Source of the DNA: Actinomycetota bacterium
GTDB lineage: Bacteria; Actinomycetota; Actinomycetes; S36-B12; UBA5976
Reading direction: 5' to 3'
NCBI GenBank assembly: GCA_026392535.1
Contig: JAPLBX010000140.1
Location: 1 to 5,318, forward strand
DNA: 5,318 nt
Shown: positions 1-5,318 of the stretch, in pieces
Position numbering within the stretch: position 1 is the first letter of the stretch
Layout: every line of letters starts with the position of its first letter
Program-made: the position numbers and the translations under genes
Notes under the pieces: generated by a model
What the model saw: only the letters and a program-made list of their open reading frames with translations
What the model was told of the DNA's origin: nothing
The model's database searches: none

Positions 1-409
1 GCCCATACTTTAGGTGCAACTCTATTGCAGTACGTAAATAGACATAGGTCTTTCCCGTACCGGTTTCCATCTCGATACTGTACTCAGTTGGAAATTCGCC
101 TTTAACAAAATCCTTCCACATGCTCTCTGGGACGATTGGCACAAATTCGTCGTTAAATGAATTTCGCTTCCTGGATTGAACATCTCGGATGTTTGCTTGG
201 ACTAATTCCGCAAATTCAATGCTTCCAGGAATGTAGTTTGCATGCACTAAGTCTTGAATTAGCATGTCGCCATCGCCGACAACTTGGTGACTAGCACCAA
301 CCATTGATCCAAGGCTCCCTTGTGCTAGGCCCTCAAACAATCCGGTGACTGCTTCTATAGCTTCAGTTTGATAATCTTGATTGCTCTCAAACTTGATGTT
401 TACCGACAT
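1..409 (-). CDS. res: Type III restriction enzyme subunit Res, N-terminal part (runs off left edge)
   Basis: This is the first 136 codons of the restriction subunit of a type III R-M system, an SF2-type ATPase/translocase that with Mod cleaves DNA carrying unmethylated sites. The protein starts MSVNIKFESNQDYQTEAIEA; the YQTEAIEAV stretch near residues 13-21 resembles an SF2 Q-motif. Residues 114-121 read METGTGKT, the Walker A motif in the form typical of type III Res proteins, followed by YVYLRTAIEL, also family-typical. Family members are usually around 900-1000 residues, so helicase motifs II-VI and the C-terminal endonuclease domain lie outside the window. The ATG at 409-407 follows the mod stop codon after only 2 nt (TAGCCATG). 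I see no good Shine-Dalgarno upstream, so translation is probably coupled to mod. No frameshift or stop appears in the visible part. Identity is sure; whether the whole gene is intact cannot be seen. Confidence 0.93.
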   Translation of the reverse strand, partial: MSVNIKFESNQDYQTEAIEAVTGLFEGLAQGSLGSMVGASHQVVGDGDMLIQDLVHANYIPGSIEFAELVQANIRDVQSRKRNSFNDEFVPIVPESMWKDFVKGEFPTEYSIEMETGTGKTYVYLRTAIELHLKYG

Positions 410-411
410 GG

Positions 412-2286
412 CTATACAGTTTTCATGATTTTGTTAGCTTGCTTGAAACTAAGAACTGCATTCGCCTTGACTGCGTCGCGCCCGGCGAAAGCATCTTCCA
501 AAAAGATAACGGCGTGGGCACCTTGCAGTTCCTTGGCAGCTACAACAATTTCATCATTGAGTTCCCGTGCTAGAACAACACAGACACCGTCAGATACAAC
601 AGCGGACTCTCCTGCTATTTGCAGCCGATTCCAAGGTTGATCTAGCCTTACCCCATTTTTCAGTAGCACTTCTGCTGTAATTGAATCATCACTTGAAGAC
701 TCAGATATAGTTTCAGCCCGAAGTTCGAATTGAAGTCCAGCTGACGTTTGGGCAATAAATGAAGTTGGTCCTAGAGCGAGGCTTCGCAAGCCTCGCTCTA
801 GCCATTCTTCACGCTGCTTTGCGACAGCCATTATTCGGGCTCGCGTCACATCTGAAACCTTCTTGAATTCAAGTCTCTCACAGGAGACATTTCCATCTGT
901 AGCCTCAGGAATGTTAATAAGTACAAATTTACGATTTCCGCCGTCCTGTGAATTCTGCGCATACACGGCATGAGCAGTTGTGCCCGAGCCCGCAAAGAAG
1001 TCCATAACTATTGCATTACGATCATTTGCCAAAAGAATAAAGTCCTGAATCAGTTGCAGCGGCTTTGGGTGTGAGAATGGTGTTTCTCCGTTAAACAAAG
1101 CTTTGATTTGCTGAGTCCCATTGCCGCTGCTGTAACTTGGGTGATATAGCAAAGATTTAGGTTTCCTAGTAGGCACGTCGCCAATCTCGGGTCTCTGTTT
1201 TTTGTATATAGACAAACCTGTGAGTGAATGACTTACTATGACGTTGTGGGGCTCGTTGGTGAATTTATCTTTACTCCATCGCCAGCTCATCTCTTCATCA
1301 TTTGTTAGAGGCAATATCTCTTGATCATCGTTATTCACACGTGAAGTTGAGACCTTGCCGTCACTCGAGACATAGAGCGGGAAAAACAAATTTGGGCGCT
1401 TAGAGCGTGGCGCATTCTGTCCCGTAGCCTTTAGATTCGCGCCGACTTTGAACGGACCAAAATCGTCTTCATCCCACTTTTCTAGACCCTCTTCATCAAC
1501 TAGGAACTCCCCTAGTTTCACTTTAGACAAATTCCTAGCGTAAACAATCGTGTACTCGTGTACACCAGCAAACCCGAATTCATCGTTGTTTCCTTTGAGG
1601 TTCATGACAGTTGGTAACTGACCGAGAAAATTCTCTTCACCAAAAATTTCATCAAGCAAGCGTCTCAAGCCAACTACTTCATTGTCATCTATTGAAATGA
1701 AGATTAACCCATCCTCTTTTAATACGTTGCGAGCAAATACCAGTCTTGGGTACATCATGCTTAACCAGTTGCTGTGCTTACGACCGGACACCTCGGTATT
1801 CGCAACAAGTCGATTACCTTCAGCGTCAACTTGTCCAGTTACTTCTAGGTAATGCTTCAATGGCTGCGAGAAATCATCTTTATAAACAAAGTCGTTACCA
1901 GTGTTGTAAGGCGGATCAAGGTAGATAAGTTTTACTTGATCGTTGTAGGCCTTTTGTAAAAGCTTTAACACTTCAAGGTTGTCGCCTTCGATAAAGACAT
2001 TTTCTGCAGTGTCCCAATTTATTGAGTTTTTCATGTCCGGTGCCAAGGCGGCCATACTCGGCGCCTGCAGGGCTTCGACTGCTTTGCTCTTACCGGCCCA
2101 CATTAATCCAAAGCGTTCAGCACCATCTTTGATTCCAGCGACCGGCAGTCCAGCTGCTTCTCCGATTCGCTGAGCATCGATAACTCCATCGGAAACTGCT
2201 CCTGGGATTAACGCCTGGAGTGCCTCAAGGACGGCCTGACTTGGAGGCTGAGTTTCAATTGAAACGCGTTCTGGACTATCGGGCAT
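412..2286 (-). CDS. mod: Type III R-M methyltransferase subunit Mod (adenine-specific DNA methylase)
   Basis: This is a complete Mod subunit of 624 residues from the preferred ATG, within the usual family size. It recognises the asymmetric target site and transfers a methyl group from S-adenosylmethionine to an adenine N6, and it also guides Res. Counting from this ATG, the catalytic motif DPPYNTG lies at residues 124-130, preceded by KLIYL. The SAM-binding motif DFFAGSGTT lies at 429-437. Catalytic motif before SAM motif is the beta-class order of type III Mods. The variable stretch between roughly 225 and 400 should hold the target-recognition domain; its site cannot be read from sequence. 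ENVFIEGDNLEVLKLLQKAY before DPPY is also typical. The start is ambiguous: an in-frame TTG at 2337 adds 17 residues and has a weaker AGGA upstream, whereas ATG 2286 has a full AAGGAG 5 nt away. Res follows after 2 nt. A perfect 14-bp hairpin lies within codons 496-506. Confidence 0.95.
   Translation of the reverse strand: MPDSPERVSIETQPPSQAVLEALQALIPGAVSDGVIDAQRIGEAAGLPVAGIKDGAERFGLMWAGKSKAVEALQAPSMAALAPDMKNSINWDTAENVFIEGDNLEVLKLLQKAYNDQVKLIYLDPPYNTGNDFVYKDDFSQPLKHYLEVTGQVDAEGNRLVANTEVSGRKHSNWLSMMYPRLVFARNVLKEDGLIFISIDDNEVVGLRRLLDEIFGEENFLGQLPTVMNLKGNNDEFGFAGVHEYTIVYARNLSKVKLGEFLVDEEGLEKWDEDDFGPFKVGANLKATGQNAPRSKRPNLFFPLYVSSDGKVSTSRVNNDDQEILPLTNDEEMSWRWSKDKFTNEPHNVIVSHSLTGLSIYKKQRPEIGDVPTRKPKSLLYHPSYSSGNGTQQIKALFNGETPFSHPKPLQLIQDFILLANDRNAIVMDFFAGSGTTAHAVYAQNSQDGGNRKFVLINIPEATDGNVSCERLEFKKVSDVTRARIMAVAKQREEWLERGLRSLALGPTSFIAQTSAGLQFELRAETISESSSDDSITAEVLLKNGVRLDQPWNRLQIAGESAVVSDGVCVVLARELNDEIVVAAKELQGAHAVIFLEDAFAGRDAVKANAVLSFKQANKIMKTV
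771..801 (-). repeat. Perfect 14-bp hairpin within mod
   Basis: CTAGAGCGAGGCTT (771-784) and AAGCCTCGCTCTAG (788-801) are exact reverse complements separated by 3 nt. On the coding strand the hairpin spans exactly the codons for LERGLRSLAL plus the first base of the next Gly. A 14-bp stem with no mismatch is rare within coding sequence. No T-tract follows on either strand, so it is not a canonical intrinsic terminator. The structure is directly visible; its role is unknown. Confidence 0.85.
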
Positions 2287-2291
2287 TTGGG

Positions 2292-2297
2292 CTCCTT
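2292..2297 (-). promoter_or_regulatory. Ribosome binding site deciding the mod start (AAGGAG)
   Basis: On the minus strand the bases read AAGGAG, then CCCAA, then ATG at 2286-2284. This is a full Shine-Dalgarno core at a 5-nt spacing, which is why I prefer this ATG. The alternative TTG at 2337-2335 is preceded by CAGGAAAAA, giving a shorter SD match at similar spacing. The 17 extra residues encoded from the TTG are rich in Gln, Thr and Ser and contain no recognisable Mod motif. Confidence 0.6.
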
Positions 2298-2342
2298 GGG
2301 GCGACGGTTGCTCAAGAGTATTGGTGACTACTGACAATTTTT

Positions 2343-2364
2343 CCTGATTAACAACAAAATCAGG
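2343..2364. repeat. Inverted repeat in the divergent mod/helicase intergenic region
   Basis: The arms CCTGATT (2343-2349) and AATCAGG (2358-2364) are perfect 7-bp complements separated by 8 nt (AACAACAA). The repeat sits in the short region between the divergently oriented mod operon and helicase gene, so it could be an operator for a dimeric regulator. It could also form an mRNA hairpin in the mod leader. In that transcript the distal arm contains the AGG that would serve the alternative TTG start at 2337, so folding would hide that ribosome site. No regulator gene is visible in the window. The function is inferred only from position and symmetry. Confidence 0.45.
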
Positions 2365-2381
2365 TCACTGGGGTCGTTTTC

Positions 2382-2410
2382 TGGCTTATGTCTGATTCGA
2401 TCGACAGAAT
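2382..2410 (+). promoter_or_regulatory. Possible leaderless promoter for the helicase gene
   Basis: CAGAAT at 2405-2410 sits exactly 12 to 7 nt upstream of the GTG at 2417. This is where a -10 element would lie if transcription began at the first base of the start codon. It matches TATAAT at four of six positions, including the key second A and last T. TGGCTT at 2382-2387, 17 nt upstream, is a poor -35 match. There is no clear Shine-Dalgarno before the GTG, which fits leaderless expression, common in actinomycetes. Weak evidence, based on position alone. Confidence 0.25.
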
Positions 2411-2416
2411 AGTTAA

Positions 2417-2671
2417 GTGAGCACAGATAATTCATTCGGCACCGACATTCCTCAACTTGCTGGGCAGGCGGCCGAGGCCGTTGCCTACCGTGGCACCCAC
2501 ATGCAGATAATCGCCAGCGCAGGTTCAGGAAAGACCGAGACAGTTTCGCATGAGAGCCCGAGTGCTGCACTTTGCTGGACATACAATGTCCGACAAATTG
2601 GGAACAATGTATGTTGGAACTATTCACGGCTTTTGCTATCAGTTACTCACGCGCTATGTCGGAAAGTATGA
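2417..2671 (+). pseudogene. N-terminal fragment of UvrD/RecB-type helicase-nuclease (Walker A part), frameshifted
   Basis: This is the 5' end of the helicase gene whose main body continues in another frame from 2550. It starts at GTG 2417, directly after an in-frame TAA (2414-2416), so no earlier start is possible. Residues 11-25 (IPQLAGQAAEAVAYR) correspond to the helicase Q-motif region. Residues 30-44 read QIIASAGSGKTETVS, a clear SF1 UvrD-type Walker A with catalytic Lys39. After Ser44 (codon ending 2548) the frame stops resembling a helicase: HESPSAALCWTYN and the rest to the TAG at 2671 is out-of-frame sequence. Roughly 30 expected residues, including motif Ia (family form FTFTEKAA), are absent. 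The piece contains only the P-loop and cannot work alone. An internal deletion is more likely than a natural short protein; an assembly error is the alternative. Confidence 0.8.
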
Positions 2672-5084
2672 GTCATACGACGTAATTGATGAGAATCAAT
2701 TAGCCGCTTTTCTACAAAGACAACAATACTTTCTTGACTTGAAATCTTTATCGAAGAAAAACGGCACTTTTGATGGAATTGCCCGGTTTAGAGAGAATTT
2801 GGCGGTCATTGAAAATGAAATGCTAGACCTAAATCTTGTACCGCAACATTTGAAAGACACGGTCGATAAGTTTTATGAAATGCTCGATGAGTACCGACTG
2901 CTGACATTTGGTCTTCAGATAGCTCGAGCAGTTGAAGTCCTAAGTGATCCTGATGTGCATGCACTTGTGACCAATGACATCAAGTACTTAATCGTTGATG
3001 AGTACCAGGACGTGAATCCTTCGCAGGAACGACTTATTGAAATGATTGCCAAGCCGCACGGCAAGGCAGATCTAGTCGTAGTTGGCGATGATGACCAAGC
3101 GATTTACCAATGGCGTGGATCGACCGTTGCCAACATTACAACTTTTGCTAAGCGCTATCCAGACGTGAAAACATTTGAGTTACTTCAGAATCGACGTTCA
3201 CGGCCACAGATTGTTGAACTTGCCGACAGGTTTGCACATTCAATTTCAGGGCGCCTTGATAAGCAGATGATTTCAGCCCGAGACGCTAATGGACCTGCCG
3301 TTGACATTGTTACTGACTACGACAACGAAGTTCAAGAGGCGACGGAGGTGGCCTTAAGTATTAACAAGCTACGTTCTATGGGATTCCGATATTCAGACAT
3401 GGCAGTTTTAGTTCGAGGCAAGACGGCTTACAAGCAACTTTTGCCCGCTTTTGAACGCCATGCTGTTCCAGTTCAACCAGGCGGTCGCACTGGATTGTTT
3501 GATCAACCCGACGCAAACTTTCTTGGTCGCTGTTTTGCATGGTTCGTAGATTACGAATGGCGGCAAGGGCAGTACTCAAAAACACAAGAGACTGTCACAT
3601 TAGATTCACTACTTGTGCTTGCTAGAACGGCGTATTCGTTGAATCCATCTCAAATATCTGTTGTAGAGAAAGAATTGACAAAAGCCAAGGAACTTGTTGG
3701 TAGTGACACCAGGCGTCTCAGTCTGATTGAAGTTACGTACTCAATTACCGGTGCGCTGGGGGTTCGTGAATGGGATATTGATGATCTGCTTTACCAATCT
3801 CGCCTGGGAACAATTGCTCGGTTTAGCAAGTTCGTTGCAGACTATGAAGCAATGCAGCGCCGATCACGAATTGCAAGCGATGGCGACGGAAATCAAGCAG
3901 GTTATGGGGACCAAGGAGCTTGGTACTTCAAAAATTTGGCAAGCCTCATGCTCAATATTGCAATGGGTGGATACACGGACTTTGAAGGCGAAGAGGATCT
4001 GCTATCTGATTCAGTTTCCTTGATGACTGTGCACGCAGCCAAGGGCCTTGAGTGGCCAATTGTGTTTATCCCATCGCTAACCAAGAAGCGGTTTCCCAGT
4101 AGCAATACAGGGAAAGTTACGGACTGGATTGTGCCGCGTGAACTTTTTGACGCAGCGCGATACGAAGGAACTGATGCTGATGAGCGTAGGTTGTTTTATG
4201 TAGCCATTACCCGTGCCCGCGAATGGCTTGCCCTATCTGCTCACGAACGTGTAACCAAAGCGAAAGGTCCAGTCTCGCCATATATTCTCGAGGTTGCCGA
4301 GGCTTACGAAGACACGCTTTCCTATCCGGAATCGTGGAGTCAAGAAAACGAAATTGATACCAACCCTGAACTTCACATTACTTATAGTGAACTTGCGGCG
4401 TATTTGAATTGTGGCTACAGCTATTGGCTGCGCAATCGCATTGGATTTCCACCCGAGCTGGTTCAGGAAATTGGTTACGGAAAGGCCGTGCATCATTTGA
4501 TGCGCGCCATTGCCGAGGAGACGCAAAGAAAGAATCGACCATTGACTGCAATTGATGTGGATCGGATCCTGGCGACTGATTTCTTTCTTCCTTTTGCAGG
4601 CAAGGCTATTGCTGAGAAGTTTAAAGAAAATGCGCGAGGACTTGTTTTTAAGTACATGGACAAATATGGATCCGACATGCAAAGAGTTTGGGAAACAGAA
4701 AGACCATTTGAGCTCGCCCTCGATGGCGTTGTTGTTTCGGGACGTGCCGATGTAATCCTTGACAGACATGACGGCGCCCCTGACACTTTGGCGATTGTTG
4801 ATTACAAGACTGCGATCGATGATCGTGAGCTTGGACTACAGCTAAAGGTTTATGCTGCTGCAGGTTTGCGTGAAGGCCTTGATGTACAGGGAGCATTTCT
4901 TCATGACTTAGACAAAGAGGATCGAAGGCCAGTTGACATTTCACCAAGTGCAATTGAAGGTGCACTTAAGAAAGTTACCGATGCCGCAACTGGTATCAAA
5001 GATCGAGTCTTTGAGCCCCAGCCAGAATTCACAAAGTGCTCACGATGCGACGTCCGAGCCTTTTGTCGCAAGTCCGCTGTCTAG
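2550..5084 (+). CDS. Main fragment of UvrD/RecB-type ATP-dependent helicase with C-terminal PD-(D/E)XK nuclease (gene broken at 2549)
   Basis: This 844-codon frame covers most of an SF1 UvrD-like helicase fused to a RecB-family nuclease, the type of enzyme that unwinds and degrades DNA from ends. Visible motifs: YVGTIHGFCY (21-30); Walker B YLIVDEYQDVNPSQ (146-159, DEYQD at 150-154); motif III VVGDDDQAIYQWRGS (177-191); NRRSRPQIVELADRF (214-228); motif V LMTVHAAKGLEW (491-502); motif VI ERRLFYVAITRAR (545-557). The nuclease follows: His648 in YGKAVHHL, Asp734 in GRADVILD, and Asp751/Lys753 in VDYKT. Cys621 plus Cys830, Cys833 and Cys839 (CX2CX5C) match the AddB-type 4Fe-4S staple. The Walker A is in a different frame upstream, offset by one nucleotide, so protein from ATG 2550 would lack the P-loop and motif Ia and should not hydrolyse ATP. 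I see no good ribosome site for that ATG. No further stops or motif losses occur in 2.5 kb, so the lesion is recent or artefactual. The gene is divergent from mod-res. Confidence 0.9.
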   Translation: MRARVLHFAGHTMSDKLGTMYVGTIHGFCYQLLTRYVGKYESYDVIDENQLAAFLQRQQYFLDLKSLSKKNGTFDGIARFRENLAVIENEMLDLNLVPQHLKDTVDKFYEMLDEYRLLTFGLQIARAVEVLSDPDVHALVTNDIKYLIVDEYQDVNPSQERLIEMIAKPHGKADLVVVGDDDQAIYQWRGSTVANITTFAKRYPDVKTFELLQNRRSRPQIVELADRFAHSISGRLDKQMISARDANGPAVDIVTDYDNEVQEATEVALSINKLRSMGFRYSDMAVLVRGKTAYKQLLPAFERHAVPVQPGGRTGLFDQPDANFLGRCFAWFVDYEWRQGQYSKTQETVTLDSLLVLARTAYSLNPSQISVVEKELTKAKELVGSDTRRLSLIEVTYSITGALGVREWDIDDLLYQSRLGTIARFSKFVADYEAMQRRSRIASDGDGNQAGYGDQGAWYFKNLASLMLNIAMGGYTDFEGEEDLLSDSVSLMTVHAAKGLEWPIVFIPSLTKKRFPSSNTGKVTDWIVPRELFDAARYEGTDADERRLFYVAITRAREWLALSAHERVTKAKGPVSPYILEVAEAYEDTLSYPESWSQENEIDTNPELHITYSELAAYLNCGYSYWLRNRIGFPPELVQEIGYGKAVHHLMRAIAEETQRKNRPLTAIDVDRILATDFFLPFAGKAIAEKFKENARGLVFKYMDKYGSDMQRVWETERPFELALDGVVVSGRADVILDRHDGAPDTLAIVDYKTAIDDRELGLQLKVYAAAGLREGLDVQGAFLHDLDKEDRRPVDISPSAIEGALKKVTDAATGIKDRVFEPQPEFTKCSRCDVRAFCRKSAV

Positions 5085-5128
5085 AAACTAGAGTGCAAAG
5101 TGAATTATCACTTAGTTCATTAAAACAA

Positions 5129-5168
5129 ACAAAGGCCCCCTGGTTTCCCAGGAGGCCTTTGTGTTTTT
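5129..5168. terminator. Strong intrinsic terminator, probably bidirectional, between helicase and nrdJ
   Basis: The stem pairs ACAAAGGCC (5129-5137) with GGCCTTTGT (5154-5162), has one C-A mismatch (5138/5153), then pairs CCTGG (5139-5143) with CCAGG (5148-5152) around a TTTC loop. On the plus strand it is followed by GTTTTT (5163-5168), which would end the helicase transcript. On the minus strand it is followed by a T-rich run (complement of 5121-5128), which would end the nrdJ transcript. Both flanking genes converge here, with stops at 5084 (plus) and 5196 (minus), as expected for a shared terminator. Confidence 0.92.
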
Positions 5169-5195
5169 AGTGCTTATTTTGTTGCTTATTTGCTA

Positions 5196-5318
5196 TTAGC
5201 TGCAGCCGCTTGTGCTTCCGCAACCTTCACATACGTAGCAGGAACCTGCTGGGCGCATCTTGATGCCACAGGTCATGCAAAGTGGTGCATCTGATGTCTT
5301 GCCGGTGATCTGCTCTAG
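5196..5318 (-). CDS. nrdJ: Vitamin B12-dependent (class II) ribonucleotide reductase, C-terminal end (runs off right edge)
   Basis: These are the last 40 codons and TAA stop of a minus-strand gene that continues past the right edge. The tail contains SDAPLCMTCGIKMRPAG followed by SCYVCEGCGSTSGCS, the signature C terminus of adenosylcobalamin-dependent ribonucleoside-diphosphate reductase NrdJ. Two CxxC pairs (Cys14/Cys17 and Cys27/Cys30, counted from the first visible residue) plus Cys33 and Cys39 are present. In the family, C-terminal cysteines relay reducing equivalents from thioredoxin to the active site, and the CxxC pairs resemble a zinc-ribbon. The enzyme makes deoxyribonucleotides for DNA synthesis in the cytoplasm without needing oxygen. 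The frame is open and well conserved, so I take it as a functional core gene marking the edge of the accessory region. It ends convergently with the helicase gene at the shared terminator. The catalytic barrel and B12-binding part are outside the window. Confidence 0.88.
   Translation of the reverse strand, partial: LEQITGKTSDAPLCMTCGIKMRPAGSCYVCEGCGSTSGCS

Noticed and set aside
412..2337. Phase-variable mod (simple sequence repeats in the reading frame)
   Set aside because: Many type III mod genes vary through tandem short repeats, but I see no tetranucleotide, pentanucleotide or long homopolymer tract in this gene or its leader.
2407..2412. TATTCT on the minus strand as a -10 element for mod
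   Set aside because: It has only four of six consensus matches, no recognisable -35 upstream, and overlaps the equally weak candidate on the other strand.
2540..2552. Programmed +1 ribosomal frameshift joining the Walker A fragment to the main helicase frame
   Set aside because: The bases are read GTT TCG CAT in the zero frame, so the TTTCG string is not in the phase of known +1 slippery sites, there is no stop codon or SD-like stimulator, and the roughly 30-residue motif Ia block would still be missing.
2577..2591. Short inverted repeat GGACAT-ACA-ATGTCC just downstream of the helicase break
   Set aside because: Arms of six bases are expected by chance in a window this size; it does not coincide with the junction at 2549 and encodes ordinary family-like residues.
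4233..4965. Overlapping open frames on the minus strand opposite the 3' part of the helicase
   Set aside because: Their translations show no domain or composition of a real protein, while the plus-strand frame carries continuous helicase and nuclease motifs through the same bases.
5171..5191. Direct repeat TGCTTATTT (5171-5179 and 5183-5191) next to the nrdJ stop
   Set aside because: Too short and AT-rich to support an attachment site or target-site duplication; no matching copy was seen at the other side of the accessory genes.
1..5318. CRISPR array, tRNA, rRNA, insertion sequence or riboswitch
   Set aside because: No spaced direct repeats, transposase motifs, terminal inverted repeats or tRNA-like cloverleaf were found; gene-free stretches are only about 110-130 bases.

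Overview
The window carries a type III restriction-modification (R-M) locus next to a RecB-like helicase-nuclease gene, bordered on the right by the end of a core metabolic gene. The right-edge minus-strand fragment has a cysteine-rich tail that I recognise as the C terminus of the vitamin B12-dependent (class II) ribonucleotide reductase NrdJ. Base composition looks balanced, in the mid-40s % GC by eye. A NrdJ tail of this type, a helicase fused to a RecB-family nuclease, and a GTG start preceded by a possible leaderless promoter suggest an actinomycete, perhaps one of the low-GC freshwater lineages. That taxonomic call is inference and is not proven by the sequence.

Layout, left to right. 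Positions 1-409 (minus) hold the first 136 codons of the restriction/helicase subunit Res of a type III R-M system, including its Walker A motif; the gene runs off the left edge. Positions 412-2286 (minus) hold the complete methyltransferase subunit Mod, with DPPY and FxGxG motifs in beta-class order. Mod and Res are separated by 2 nt and form a mod-res operon. Positions 2287-2416 are a short divergent control region with a 7-bp inverted repeat. From 2417 to 5084 (plus) lies a gene for a UvrD/RecB-type helicase with a C-terminal PD-(D/E)XK nuclease and iron-sulphur cysteines. It is broken near its start: the Walker A motif is in one frame, everything from just after motif Ia onward is in another, and motif Ia itself is missing. 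Positions 5085-5195 hold a strong, probably bidirectional terminator. Positions 5196-5318 (minus) are the last 40 codons of nrdJ.

Mod and Res should form the EcoP1/EcoP15-type complex that methylates one strand of an asymmetric site and cleaves unmethylated foreign DNA. The divergent helicase-nuclease could process cleaved DNA ends or act as a separate defence effector, but in this sequence it looks inactivated by an internal deletion of about 95 nt (size estimated from family memory), unless that lesion is an assembly error. The most notable findings are the break in the helicase, a perfect 14-bp hairpin inside the mod coding sequence, and the conserved-looking arrangement of a type III R-M operon opposite a RecB-like nuclease.
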